Source of the DNA: Lacrimispora sphenoides JCM 1415
GTDB lineage: Bacteria > Bacillota > Clostridia > Lachnospirales > Lachnospiraceae
Direction of reading: 5' to 3'
Length of the DNA: 64,000 nucleotides
Assembly: GCF_900105615.1 (NCBI RefSeq)
Contig: NZ_LT630003.1
Location: 2,170,001-2,234,000 of the forward strand
Positions within the stretch are counted from its first letter, which is position 1. Each line of letters opens with the position of its first letter. The notes under the pieces were generated by a model. The model was not told where the DNA came from and searched no databases. It worked only from the letters and a program-made list of their open reading frames with translations. This document shows positions 1 through 8,675 of this stretch, piece after piece. The translations under genes were made by a program, and so were the position numbers.

Positions 1-629
1 TGAACCGCCATAAGATACGGCTTCTTATAAAAAGAGGCGGCGGCTTTATTCTCCTCATCTTCCTGAAAGCCAAGTTCCCAGAAGGAATCCAGAGGAATGT
101 CGTATTTTTCCGCTATGGATGGCAGCCCTCTTTCCATAAGAAGGGACGAATTATCCTTTAAATATCCTCCTGAATTGGAATTGCGCATATAAAAGCCTGC
201 TTTCATTTCAACCGGACTGTTCTTGGCCGCCGGGCCGTTTAAGACCATAAAAACTCCCGTCGCATGGCTTAAGTGAAGCATTTCTATGGATTTTTCCATA
301 ACCTTATCAACGATTTTCCGATTCAGTTCATAATCCGTAAGGATATCTCTTGACCTGCGTCCCTCACTGTCAAGCACTTGCTGGATCCCGGCGGTTATGA
401 ATTCAGAATTACTAAACATAACGATCCAATGGTGAAAGGTCTCTTTCTCAAGGCTCAGCTTTGTGCTCTCTGTATTTTCACTTAATATGTGGATTTCATT
501 ATTCTTTAATTTGATGGAAACTCCGCCAAACAGTACCAGACCTGCAATGACCGCAGCCTGCAGAACCAGCAGGATCAGCAATGGTCCCAGAAGCTGGGTG
601 CGAATGGATTCACTTCTCTTGTTCTTCAT
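1..629 (-). CDS. Membrane-anchored sensor protein, N-terminal part (runs off the window)
   Basis: The visible 209 residues start with a short basic segment and one membrane span (about residues 13-36). A probable extracellular sensing region follows, with no recognisable catalytic motif before the window edge. The start is the ATG at 627-629. A GGAGAG ribosome-binding site overlaps the end of the upstream binding-protein gene, leaving only 3 bases between the two genes, so translation is probably coupled. Proteins with this layout are usually histidine kinases, diguanylate cyclases or chemoreceptors; the output domain lies outside the window, so the class cannot be decided. Pairing with a sugar-binding lipoprotein suggests it senses that protein's ligand (inference). 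Confidence 0.6.
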   Translation of the reverse strand, partial: MKNKRSESIRTQLLGPLLILLVLQAAVIAGLVLFGGVSIKLKNNEIHILSENTESTKLSLEKETFHHWIVMFSNSEFITAGIQQVLDSEGRRSRDILTDYELNRKIVDKVMEKSIEMLHLSHATGVFMVLNGPAAKNSPVEMKAGFYMRNSNSGGYLKDNSSLLMERGLPSIAEKYDIPLDSFWELGFQEDEENKAAASFYKKPYLMAV

Positions 630-632
630 AAA

Positions 633-2078
633 TCACTCTCCAATAATCGCTTCCAACTGCTCCATTGTGTCTCTGTACCAGTTATCAAAATTTTCTTCTG
701 TCACAAAATCTGCAACTGCACTTTCCCGTTTCACTCCCTGCCCCATAAGGGTGCAAATCTCTTCGTAATCTTCTTTTGCCTTTATAGCCATTGCGGAATT
801 CAGCACGCTTCTGGCCCGGTCGCCGCCGTTAAAAGGCTTTGAAGTGTAAAGCCGGTACTGATTCGCCGTGTCAAGGCCTATCAGAAGGTTCTGTGATACC
901 CCGCTGTCCTCGCCGGCTTCCTCCAGGAAGGGTCTTAGCAGTTCTTCATTACCGGCAGCCTTCTTAACCGGAAGATAACCGGAACCAATTGCAAACTTCA
1001 TATTCTGTTCCACACATGTAAACCATTTTAGGAATAGTGTTGCTGCATACTCTCTTTTTTCCTCAGATTTAAACACCATCATACCGGCTCCCTGCTGTAC
1101 TGCGCAGGGAGCGGTACCCTGGAAATTGGGAAGAGGGTAAAGCTTGCTTTCTATGGCATAATTGGTCCCATCCTCAAGGGTCACTGAGGTTGGAAAGTAA
1201 GAGATTCCGCTGGTCGCCCCAACAAAGGCTGCCAGCTGGCCTGTCTTTACATCATCACTTCTAAACTTCCCGTAGGAACCAAAATATCCATTTACATAGG
1301 GAACGTAATAATTGTCCCATAGCCTCCTCATGGTCTGCTTATCAAGATCAAGAACGGTTTTCCCATCCTTTTCTTTAAAGATTTCATGGCCCAGCTGAAG
1401 GCTGCCGATGATCATATAATTAGCAAACGCATCCCTTCCAAAAAAAGCCTTTCCATCATCCGGTTCGTCCGTTAAGCTGTCCGTCCATTTATAATAGGAC
1501 TCTGCCACACGGGTGATCCCTTCCCAGGTGGAAAGAGCCTCCTCTGTCTCTCCTGTTGCCTCTGCAAACTTGTCCCAGTCCGTCTTATTCACAGTAAGGA
1601 TCTCGGTAGACTTGGCGATAGGGAATACCTTAATCGCCCCTGTGCTGTCAAATTTGCCTTCTTCCATATAGGCATCCACATATTCCGATATTTCGTCCTC
1701 AGTCAGATAGCTGCTTAAATCTGCTGCCAATCCCATCTGATCCACTTCATACACCTTATCCACATAAGCAGAAAAAACATCAGGCAGAGGATCCGATCCA
1801 ATCTTCTTTTCAATGCTTTCATTAATCAGATTGCTCAATTCGTCAATGCTTCCCTTGTTAAACGCCTTGACGATGATCCCTTTTTCTCTTCCTTTGTTTT
1901 CATTAAACTCCTGCACCAGACGGTCGAATTCTTCCTTCTGGACGCCATTGTAATAATGCCAGATGGTAATGGTGACTGGATCTTTTTCCGATAATCCGTA
2001 AGGATCTTTCTTTTCACATCCGGTAAGCAGCCCGATGAAAACAGCAGCCAGAACCGGCAATACCCATCCTTTTTTCAT
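633..2078 (-). CDS. Extracellular solute-binding lipoprotein, family 1 (sugar ABC type)
   Basis: 481 residues. The N-terminus is a lipoprotein signal peptide with lipobox LTGC (Cys21), so the mature protein should be lipid-anchored outside the membrane. The body has the look of family 1 / SBP_bac_8 oligosaccharide-binding proteins (the early TITIWHYYNG strand and a late region ending in FDNWYRDTMEQL). No permease or ATPase lies beside it. It sits between a DJ-1 family gene (16 bases upstream) and a membrane sensor gene (3 bases downstream). It may therefore feed a sensor rather than a transporter, or use permeases encoded elsewhere. The sugar is unknown. Confidence 0.85.
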   Translation of the reverse strand: MKKGWVLPVLAAVFIGLLTGCEKKDPYGLSEKDPVTITIWHYYNGVQKEEFDRLVQEFNENKGREKGIIVKAFNKGSIDELSNLINESIEKKIGSDPLPDVFSAYVDKVYEVDQMGLAADLSSYLTEDEISEYVDAYMEEGKFDSTGAIKVFPIAKSTEILTVNKTDWDKFAEATGETEEALSTWEGITRVAESYYKWTDSLTDEPDDGKAFFGRDAFANYMIIGSLQLGHEIFKEKDGKTVLDLDKQTMRRLWDNYYVPYVNGYFGSYGKFRSDDVKTGQLAAFVGATSGISYFPTSVTLEDGTNYAIESKLYPLPNFQGTAPCAVQQGAGMMVFKSEEKREYAATLFLKWFTCVEQNMKFAIGSGYLPVKKAAGNEELLRPFLEEAGEDSGVSQNLLIGLDTANQYRLYTSKPFNGGDRARSVLNSAMAIKAKEDYEEICTLMGQGVKRESAVADFVTEENFDNWYRDTMEQLEAIIGE

Positions 2079-2094
2079 ACGCTCACCTACCCCA

Positions 2095-2655
2095 TCACAT
2101 GGAACTATGGTCGTATTGGATGGCCTCCTTTACCTGGCGGGCATGTTCTTTATCCGTCAGAAGGCCCAGAAGTTCAATTCCCATATCCAGCGCATAGCCT
2201 AACCCCCTGGCGGTCGTTATATTCCCATCCGTAACAACTCCCTGTTTTGTATACAAGGCACCTTTAAGCTCCGGTTCAAAGCCGGGAAAGCAGGTTGCTC
2301 TTTTCCCTTCCAGCATACCAAGCTTTCCTAATATACTTGGAGCAGCGCAGATCGCCGCGATTCTCCGGTTCTCTTTATGAGCTTCCTTTAAAGAATTTAA
2401 CAGTCCCTCGTGGGCACCTAAATTCCTGGTTCCCGGCATTCCGCCGGGAAGAAACAGAACATCAGCATCTTTACAGTCTACTTCGGAAAATTCATAATCC
2501 GCCTGGATTTTTATCTGATGGGCACTTACCACATCTCTTTTCCCCGTAACGGAAACAAGGGTCACCTCCTGGCCACCCCTCTTTAAAATATCCACAACTG
2601 CCAATAACTCCACTTCCTCTGATCCATCAGCGAAAAACGCAAATACTTTACTCAT
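2095..2655 (-). CDS. DJ-1/PfpI family protein (ThiJ/YajL-like)
   Basis: 186 residues, the usual length for a single-domain DJ-1 protein. The nucleophile elbow is clear: AAICAAP with Cys103, preceded by the GGMPG loop (71-75). The acidic partner of the cysteine is probably Glu16 in GSEEVE. Members of this family act as glyoxalase/deglycase-type or chaperone-like stress proteins; which one applies here cannot be read from sequence. It begins one base after the stop of the galactose-type binding protein and is followed 16 bases later by another binding-protein gene, so it is embedded in a sugar-binding operon. A role against reactive sugar aldehydes is an inference from that placement. Confidence 0.85.
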   Translation of the reverse strand: MSKVFAFFADGSEEVELLAVVDILKRGGQEVTLVSVTGKRDVVSAHQIKIQADYEFSEVDCKDADVLFLPGGMPGTRNLGAHEGLLNSLKEAHKENRRIAAICAAPSILGKLGMLEGKRATCFPGFEPELKGALYTKQGVVTDGNITTARGLGYALDMGIELLGLLTDKEHARQVKEAIQYDHSSM

Positions 2656-2656
2656 C

Positions 2657-3721
2657 TTAATCCTCTCCTTTTAACGTATGAAAGGTACTGATTGCAGTGA
2701 CCTTGATATAATCCACCTGATACCTTGTGTCCACATCTTCCCCGTCAATCATCTTTATCAAAGTATCGGCAGCTGTTTGGGATTGTCCCTCTAAATCGTT
2801 TAAAACAGTCCCGGCTATCTTTCCCTCTTTTATATATTTTACCGTATCCTGAAGGGCATCTACCCCTACCAGGTAAATATCCTTTCCAGGGACGCGGCCC
2901 GCCTCTTCTACAGCTTCCAATGCACCGTTTGCCATGGAATCATTGTTGCAGAAGATCACCTCTATCCTGCTTCCGTAGGTGTTTAACACCTCCTGCGCAA
3001 GCTTCTTCCCTTTATCCTTGTTCCAGTCTCCATTGCCGGAAAACAGTTTATCTGTCTTCATTCCCCCTTCTTCCAGGGCTTTTATGGAATATTCCGTCCG
3101 GTAACGGCTGTCCTCATTGCCATCCTCTCCCATGAGCATGGCATAAGATACCACCCCATCGCCGTTTATATCTCCTTTATCAGGCATTTCCCGGATGATT
3201 TCTCCCTGATAGGTACCTGCCTGTCTGGAATCCGTTCCAACGCAGGACACTGCCATGTGGTTGTCCTGCCACCGCTTCTGTTCCTCCTCGTTTGGCTCTC
3301 TGTTAATAAAAACCAAAGGGATCCCTGCTCGGCTGCAGTCATCGGAAAGCCCAGGCGCAGCCGACACCTCCACTGGATTTACTATGATCCCGTCACACCC
3401 GTCCGAAATAAACTGGCTGATCTGCCGGTTCTGTTCTTCCTGATCTCCTCCGGCATTGCGCATGATCACATCCGCATGGCAGGTTTCCTCCAGATATTGT
3501 TTTAATTCCGAACGATACAGCTTCATGAATGTATCGTCATAGCGGTATATACTTATCCCAATCTTAGGGCCTGTCTCCTCACGAACCCCTTCCGTGCCTG
3601 CTTCTGATGCTGAACGTTCTTCGGTATTCTTCTCCTGCTCCCGAGGAGCGCATCCATGAAGAAGAAAAGCAGCCAATACAATCAGAAAAACTACAAAAAT
3701 CCGTTTACTTAAACGTTTCAT
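2657..3721 (-). CDS. Galactose/glucose-type periplasmic-binding lipoprotein (MglB paralogue)
   Basis: 354 residues with a lipoprotein signal (lipobox LHGC, Cys24). The mature part is closely similar to the mglB product encoded at 7353-8471. It shares the IGISIYRYDD opening, the FINREP loop, the calcium-binding-loop-like DINGDGVVSY, and IEVIFCNNDSMANGALEA. Type 1 binding fold. It is one of three MglB-like proteins in this window and has no transporter genes of its own. It heads a set with a DJ-1 protein, a second lipoprotein and a membrane sensor, which suggests a role in sugar sensing or as an alternative delivery protein for the nearby mgl transporter (inference). Confidence 0.88.
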   Translation of the reverse strand: MKRLSKRIFVVFLIVLAAFLLHGCAPREQEKNTEERSASEAGTEGVREETGPKIGISIYRYDDTFMKLYRSELKQYLEETCHADVIMRNAGGDQEEQNRQISQFISDGCDGIIVNPVEVSAAPGLSDDCSRAGIPLVFINREPNEEEQKRWQDNHMAVSCVGTDSRQAGTYQGEIIREMPDKGDINGDGVVSYAMLMGEDGNEDSRYRTEYSIKALEEGGMKTDKLFSGNGDWNKDKGKKLAQEVLNTYGSRIEVIFCNNDSMANGALEAVEEAGRVPGKDIYLVGVDALQDTVKYIKEGKIAGTVLNDLEGQSQTAADTLIKMIDGEDVDTRYQVDYIKVTAISTFHTLKGED

Positions 3722-3986
3722 GTCCTAAATCTCCTGAATTCCACTGTTTTCCCCATATTACCACGTTTTTTCTTTTTTTGCCACCACCTTCTACTTTTTG
3801 TTCCCATGTGGTATAATGACGCAGGCGTCTGTTATCATGCTGCATTTTCCATATACCGCTTTACGGCACCTGGCTCATTGCTTTTATGGTATAACAGAAA
3901 AACTTGTCAGGTACTAACAAACTTAGTGCCCATGATATACTGGCCGCATATGGCAGTACAAAACATTGTAGCAGGAGGACTTTCCC

Positions 3987-4439
3987 ATGGAAATAGAACG
4001 AAAATATCTCATACCCCACCCGCCGGCGGATTACACCGCCTACCCTTGTCACTTCATAGAACAGGGATATCTCTCAACAGAACCGGTAGTCCGGATCCGC
4101 AGAGAGGATGACTCCTTTTACCTTACCTACAAATCAAAGGGACTTTTGGAACGGGAGGAATACAATCTACCTTTGACACCAGAGTCCTATGAACACTTAA
4201 TCAAAAAAGCGGATGGCCATATTCTTACAAAAAAACGGTATCTGATCCCCATGGAAGGTTCCGATCATCTGACCATAGAACTGGATGTCTTTGATGGACG
4301 TTTTAAAGGGCTGATATTGGCTGAAGTGGAATTTCCGGAAAGAGAAGAAGCCGAAAACTTCATTCCTCCCTCCTGGTTTGGAGAAGACGTAACGTTTTCA
4401 GGAGAATATCAGAACAGCAGGTTAAGCCAGCTTCCATAA
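3987..4439 (+). CDS. CYTH domain protein (triphosphate-binding tunnel fold)
   Basis: 150 residues and the only clear plus-strand gene here. It begins with the family hallmark ExExK (E2, E4, K6 in MEIERKYL). Alternating basic and acidic strands follow (RIRRE, LTYKSKG, TKKRYLI, ELDVFDG, AEVEFPE), as expected for the tunnel that binds triphosphate and metal. Known relatives are inorganic triphosphatases and thiamine triphosphatases; the precise substrate is unknown. A good ribosome-binding site (GCAGGAGGA) lies just upstream. It is convergent with the mgl operon, with a hairpin between them. The upstream region holds TATAAT-like boxes but no well-spaced -35, so I do not assign its promoter. Confidence 0.9.
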   Translation: MEIERKYLIPHPPADYTAYPCHFIEQGYLSTEPVVRIRREDDSFYLTYKSKGLLEREEYNLPLTPESYEHLIKKADGHILTKKRYLIPMEGSDHLTIELDVFDGRFKGLILAEVEFPEREEAENFIPPSWFGEDVTFSGEYQNSRLSQLP

Positions 4440-4452
4440 ATTTTTATGAATA

Positions 4453-4506
4453 AAGCGAGCCGCAGGAGTCCAAAGGATACCTCTTTTCCAGACTCTTACG
4501 GCTCGC
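4453..4506 (-). terminator. Terminator of the mgl operon (convergent with the CYTH gene)
   Basis: Near-perfect 16-bp inverted repeat (4455-4470 with 4491-4506, one mismatch and one G-U pair) with a 20-base loop. Read on the minus strand it is followed by a T-rich tail, so it fits mglC better than the plus-strand gene. It lies about 130 bases past the mglC stop. Confidence 0.6.
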
Positions 4507-4636
4507 CATTCATTATAACACCATGCAGAAAAGGAACCGGAACAAAGGCGGAATTACACTTAAGAGCCCGCTGCCCCTGCTCCGATTCCTTTTTCCAAAA
4601 ACCCCGGCAAAAGCTGCAGGGTGCTCCTTAAAGGAA

Positions 4637-5671
4637 TTACTTCTTTGCAATATACTTTCTGATGTCCAGAGCAATCGCAACTACAATTACAATTCCCTGT
4701 GCAATATACTGGAAGTTGGTATCAACACCCAGATACTGCAGGCAGGTCTTCAAGATTTCAAATACCAGTACTCCGATCAGAACACCGGATACCTTACCAA
4801 TACCGCCGTTTACAGATACACCTCCGATGGTACATGCCGCAATGGCTTCCAGCTCCCAGCCCATTCCCATATTAACAGAGGAACCGCCGGACTTTGCGCC
4901 TACAAGGAAACCTCCCAATGCATAAAGGGCTGCTGCTGTTACATAAATGATGATTTTCGTTTTCTTTGTATTAACGCCGGAAACTTCTGCTGCCTGTTCA
5001 TTTCCGCCGATGGCGTACATATATTTGCCGTGAGGTGTTTTATTATAAACAAACCAGATCACAAACCCGACTGCAAGGGCAATTAAGAACAGATAAGGAA
5101 TGAATCCAAAAAGCCTGCCCTTTGCTACCTCTGTATAAGCAGGGCGGTAACCGCCGATTGGAGTCGCATTGGTATAAACAAGGCAGACACCGTAAACAAT
5201 CAGCTGCATGCCCAAAGTTCCGATAAAAGCCGGAACCTGAAGTAAAGAAACAACCATACCATTGATCAGGCCGAAAATCGCACAAACAGCGATACAGATT
5301 AACAGCACAACGAACACCCACCAGATTCCGAAATCAGGAAGATTGGGAAAAAACTTTCCGCTGTATCCTGGTTTCTGAAGCAAGGTACCTGCAAGGCAGG
5401 CGGAGAGCCCTACCATACGTCCGGCGGAAAGGTCCGTACCTCTGGTGATCAGACATCCGGATACGCCGCAGGCAATGATAAATCGGGGCGCTACGTTTAA
5501 AGCGATGTTTTTTAAGTTATCAGGGGTACCAAAGGATGGCTGCTTAATTGCAGTAAAAATCGCCAGCATGATGAGAACGACGATGATTCCATTATTAATA
5601 AGAAAATCCTTTATATTAACTTTTTTTGTTTGCATAGGTAAATCTTTCGAGTTAACCTTCTTCGATGTCAT
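4637..5671 (-). CDS. mglC: Galactose/methyl-galactoside ABC transporter permease MglC
   Basis: 344 residues, a highly hydrophobic integral membrane protein of the ribose/galactose (BPD_transp_2) permease family with about 8-10 predicted spans. Conserved segments are present: LITRGTDLSAGRMVGLSA near the first third, GGNEQAAEVSGVN in the cytoplasmic loop that contacts the ATPase, and AIAACTIGGVSVNGGIG. Its ATG overlaps the mglA stop (ATGA), the usual coupling in this family. It forms the membrane channel of the importer with MglA and MglB. It is last in its operon, followed by the hairpin at 4453-4506. Confidence 0.93.
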   Translation of the reverse strand: MTSKKVNSKDLPMQTKKVNIKDFLINNGIIVVLIMLAIFTAIKQPSFGTPDNLKNIALNVAPRFIIACGVSGCLITRGTDLSAGRMVGLSACLAGTLLQKPGYSGKFFPNLPDFGIWWVFVVLLICIAVCAIFGLINGMVVSLLQVPAFIGTLGMQLIVYGVCLVYTNATPIGGYRPAYTEVAKGRLFGFIPYLFLIALAVGFVIWFVYNKTPHGKYMYAIGGNEQAAEVSGVNTKKTKIIIYVTAAALYALGGFLVGAKSGGSSVNMGMGWELEAIAACTIGGVSVNGGIGKVSGVLIGVLVFEILKTCLQYLGVDTNFQYIAQGIVIVVAIALDIRKYIAKK

Positions 5672-7224
5672 GATTTAACCTCCTGTGTGAAATTTTCTGT
5701 TTCTTTATCGTTTAAATCGAATTTAGTGGCTAATGCCATTATTTTCTCCTGAGTTGCCTCATCATCTTCCAGCTCTCCGGTAATATGGCCATTGCACATA
5801 ACGATAATCCGGTTTGACATGCCGATCAGTTCCGGCATTTCGGAAGAAATCATGATAATCGATTTTCCCTGCTTTACCAGATCTATCATGATCTGATAAA
5901 TCTCATATTTTGCACCGACGTCAATTCCTCTGGTGGGTTCATCCATGATCAGAATATCCGGGTTATTCGCCAGCCATCTGGCGATGATCACCTTTTGCTG
6001 GTTCCCTCCTGACAGAGACTGTATCAGGGTCCTGTCATTGGGCGTCTTGATGCTCAGCTTTGCGATGCTCTCTTTTACAACCTGCCCCACCTTTTTGCTG
6101 TTAATGGTTCCGGCTTTGGTATAATTCCGGTAAGAAGCAATAGCCGTATTATCTGCAATGCTTAAGCAGCCAATAATGCCGGTTCCACGTCTGTCCTCTG
6201 TGATCATTCCCACAGAATCGTTAATGGCATCCTGGGGACGCTTGATCGTTACCTTTTTACCAAGGATCTCGATCTCACCGCTTGCAATATGGCGCATTCC
6301 AAAAATTGCTTCCATCAATTCTGTTCTCTGAGCACCTACCAGGCCTCCAAATCCCAGAATCTCTCCTTTCTTTAATTCAAAGGAACAATCCCGGAAGGAG
6401 CGTGCGTGGATGCTGCTTACATGGCTTACTTTTAAAACAGTTTCATCTGTCCGGTAATCTTCCTTAGGAGGATAGACGTTGCTTAATTCCCGGCCCACCA
6501 TCTGCTTTACGATTTCATCATCCGAAATGTCCTTGACCTCCCAGGAGCCTACGTACGTTCCATCTCGCATGATTGTAATGTCATCGGCGATCTGCCGGAT
6601 CTCTGCCATCTTATGGCTGATATATATCATAGAAACACCGCGGGATTTTAAATCCCTGACGATCCGAAACAGCGCTTCCACTTCATTATCAGTCAGTGAT
6701 GAGGTCGGTTCATCCAAAATTACCAGCTTTGCATTCTGGCTCACTGCCTTTGCAATTTCCACTGACTGCATTTGTCCGATTGATAGTGTCCCAAGTTTTG
6801 CCCTGGGATTAAAACTCATTTTTACATCTTTTAACCACTTTTCCGCTTCCTGGTTCATGGTCTTATGGTCAATCATCTTTAGCGGACCTACTTTTATTAA
6901 GGGATACCTTCCAAGGTACATATTTTCCGCAATAGAACGCGCCGGAACCGGCTGCAGTTCCTGATGCACCATGGCAAGCCCTTTGCGAAGGGCATCATCG
7001 GGATTTGCGATGCTCACATCCTTCCCGTCAATCAGAACCTTTCCTTCATCCATATTATAAATGCCGAAAAGGCATTTCATAAGGGTCGACTTACCTGCTC
7101 CGTTCTCACCCATTAGGGCATGAACGGTACCGGGACGTACTTTTAAGTTGATTTTATCAAGCGCTTTAACACCAGGGAAGGATTTGCTGACCCCTATCAT
7201 TTCCAGTCTGTATTCCTCTGCCAT
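5668..7224 (-). CDS. mglA: Galactose/methyl-galactoside ABC transporter ATP-binding protein MglA
   Basis: 518 residues with two fused ABC ATPase domains, the standard form for this family. Domain 1 has Walker A GENGAGKST, signature LSIGQMQSVEIA and Walker B LVILDEPTSSL. Domain 2 has signature LSGGNQQKVIIARW and Walker B ILIMDEPTRGIDVG. As is usual in this family, the second domain has a degenerate P-loop region (GFGGLVGAQRTE). I chose the ATG at 7222-7224 (MAEEYRLEM), which has GGAAAGGAG 7 bases upstream. A longer frame starting at 7254 only translates the family R repeat that precedes the gene. It overlaps mglC by 4 bases. Confidence 0.94.
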   Translation of the reverse strand: MAEEYRLEMIGVSKSFPGVKALDKINLKVRPGTVHALMGENGAGKSTLMKCLFGIYNMDEGKVLIDGKDVSIANPDDALRKGLAMVHQELQPVPARSIAENMYLGRYPLIKVGPLKMIDHKTMNQEAEKWLKDVKMSFNPRAKLGTLSIGQMQSVEIAKAVSQNAKLVILDEPTSSLTDNEVEALFRIVRDLKSRGVSMIYISHKMAEIRQIADDITIMRDGTYVGSWEVKDISDDEIVKQMVGRELSNVYPPKEDYRTDETVLKVSHVSSIHARSFRDCSFELKKGEILGFGGLVGAQRTELMEAIFGMRHIASGEIEILGKKVTIKRPQDAINDSVGMITEDRRGTGIIGCLSIADNTAIASYRNYTKAGTINSKKVGQVVKESIAKLSIKTPNDRTLIQSLSGGNQQKVIIARWLANNPDILIMDEPTRGIDVGAKYEIYQIMIDLVKQGKSIIMISSEMPELIGMSNRIIVMCNGHITGELEDDEATQEKIMALATKFDLNDKETENFTQEVKS

Positions 7225-7228
7225 CCCG

Positions 7229-7290
7229 TTTCTCCTTTCCTCTTTATTGCCCATGTTCTCTGGGCATTAAGGTATACCTGTAACTCCGGG
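7229..7290 (-). repeat. Family R hairpin repeat, copy R1 (before mglA)
   Basis: On the minus strand it carries the family core: a GGTATACC palindrome, then TGCCCA...TGGGCA inverted arms, then a purine run that serves as the mglA ribosome-binding site. It sits between mglB and mglA, just after the mglB terminator hairpin. The CCCT arm is degenerate in this copy. Confidence 0.8.
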
Positions 7291-7295
7291 AAACC

Positions 7296-7329
7296 TTTAA
7301 AAATCGGGTGTGCCTTACCGACACACCCG
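7296..7329 (-). terminator. Intercistronic terminator/attenuator between mglB and mglA
   Basis: Perfect 8-bp stem (7305-7312 with 7322-7329, CGGGTGTG arms) with a 9-base loop. On the minus strand it is followed by ATTTTT. It lies directly after the mglB stop and before mglA. This would let most transcripts end after mglB, giving excess binding protein over transporter, a common arrangement in such operons. Confidence 0.8.
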
Positions 7330-7352
7330 TTTCTTTTACCGGCTGCTGGAAA

Positions 7353-8471
7353 TTATTTTAATTTATTAAGAATTTCCTGAGCATTATCCTTGGTAACCTT
7401 GATATAGTCTACCATGTTTACATTATCAACGGATTCACCCTTGATAAACTTAACAGCCATATCGCCTGCTGTACGAGCCTGTGAGAAGTGGTCATTGAAT
7501 ACAGTACCTGTCTGCTTGCCATCGATAACGTTCTGAACAGCTTCTGTCAGAGCATCAACACCTACTAAATAGATGTCTTTGTTTACGGTACGTCCTGCTG
7601 CTTCGATTGCCTGAAGGGCACCAAGTGCCATAGCATCGTTGTTGCATAAGATAACTTCAATCTGATCACCATACTGTGTTAAAGCATCCTGAGCGATCTG
7701 CTGAGCTTTTGCCTGATCCCAGTCACCACGCATCTTTAACAGTTCTTTTACCTGCATGCCTGAATCTGTAAGAGCTTTAACAGAGAATTCTGTTCTGTAC
7801 TGAGCATCTACGTTCTCCGGGTCACCCTGGATCATAATATAAGAAACAACGCCGTCGCCGTTAATATCGCCTTTGTTGGAAGTTTCAAAAATTTCTTCTC
7901 CCTGATAGGTACCGGACTGTCTAGCGTCACAACCTACATAAGTAGCGTTAATCTTGTCATCGCTCCATCTCTGCTCTTCCTGAGTATCTGGCTCACGGTT
8001 AATGTAAACAACCGGGATTCCTGCTGCCTTACACATATCTGTGATTTCCGGAGCAGAAGAAGCCTGCACAAGGTTTAAAATCAATACATCATATTTCTGG
8101 GTAATGAAGTTCTGGATCTGGTTGGTCTGTTCAGCCTGATCACCCTTACCATCCTGGATTACAACATTTTCTTTCTTAAAGCCTAAGTCCTCTGTCAGAT
8201 AGCGCTGAAGCTCTGTACGGTAAAGAGTCATAAAGTTATCATCAAATTTGTAAATTGAGATACCGACTTTCTTGTCCGCTACATCTCCGCCAACAGCTTC
8301 TTTAACTGCTTCTGCGGTGGTTTCTGCGCTTGTGTCCTCTTTCTTGGTCTCCGCTGCTGTAGTCGCCTCTGGTGCAGCCGTTGTTCCCTTGGAACCTGCT
8401 CCGCAGCCTGCCATGGAAAATACCATTGCTGACGCAAGGCCTACTGCTAATGCTTTTTTGAGTAATCTCAT
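7353..8471 (-). CDS. mglB: Galactose/glucose-binding lipoprotein MglB
   Basis: 372 residues. The lipoprotein signal ends at Cys23 (MAGC) and is followed by a Thr/Ala/Glu-rich linker (about 24-65) typical of Gram-positive surface lipoproteins. The type 1 binding fold begins at VGISIYKFDDN. A calcium-binding loop like that of enteric galactose-binding protein is present (DINGDGVVSY), as are the sugar-contact regions YINREP, CNNDAMALGA and LVGVDAL. It delivers galactose or glucose to MglA/MglC, whose genes follow. The terminator at 7296-7329 probably raises its level relative to them. The ribosome-binding site GGGAGG precedes the ATG. Confidence 0.94.
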   Translation of the reverse strand: MRLLKKALAVGLASAMVFSMAGCGAGSKGTTAAPEATTAAETKKEDTSAETTAEAVKEAVGGDVADKKVGISIYKFDDNFMTLYRTELQRYLTEDLGFKKENVVIQDGKGDQAEQTNQIQNFITQKYDVLILNLVQASSAPEITDMCKAAGIPVVYINREPDTQEEQRWSDDKINATYVGCDARQSGTYQGEEIFETSNKGDINGDGVVSYIMIQGDPENVDAQYRTEFSVKALTDSGMQVKELLKMRGDWDQAKAQQIAQDALTQYGDQIEVILCNNDAMALGALQAIEAAGRTVNKDIYLVGVDALTEAVQNVIDGKQTGTVFNDHFSQARTAGDMAVKFIKGESVDNVNMVDYIKVTKDNAQEILNKLK

Positions 8472-8533
8472 GATAAATCCTCCCTTATCATTATATTGTT
8501 ATCGATTGGTGTTTTTACCTTACCGACATGCAC

Positions 8534-8539
8534 ATTATA
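8534..8539 (-). promoter_or_regulatory. mglB: Candidate -10 element of the mgl promoter
   Basis: A perfect TATAAT on the minus strand, about 63 bases before the mglB start, giving a leader of roughly 55 bases. There is no recognisable -35 at 17 bases. That fits a promoter needing an activator such as the AraC-type regulator encoded at 12607-14223 (inference). Confidence 0.45.
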
Positions 8540-8649
8540 GCTTTCTTTTGTGCAGTTTACCATATAATATTTTTTGGATATGTATCGATTTTTTTAGATT
8601 CTTCCTTTTTCTATCAAAAAAATTCGATATTTTTACTCACTATGCACAA

Positions 8650-8675
8650 CTGACCGCCCATTACTGGGCGGTCAG
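8650..8675 (-). terminator. Perfect hairpin enclosing the stop codon of the 8661 gene
   Basis: Perfect 11-bp stem (8650-8660 with 8665-8675) with a 4-base loop. The TAA stop of the binding-protein gene lies in the loop. No T-run follows directly, so it may be an mRNA-protecting or weak terminator structure between the sensor operon and mglB. Confidence 0.55.

Noticed and set aside
3806..3945. Promoter for the CYTH gene
   Set aside because: Three TATAAT-like boxes occur but none has a usable -35 at 16-18 bases, so none is assigned.
3806..4111. 101-residue plus-strand frame upstream of and overlapping the CYTH gene
   Set aside because: Different phase, composition not protein-like, and the CYTH frame has a clear start and ribosome-binding site.
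4523..5086. 187-residue plus-strand frame
   Set aside because: Antisense to mglC, no ribosome-binding site, no family features; mglC is the real gene.
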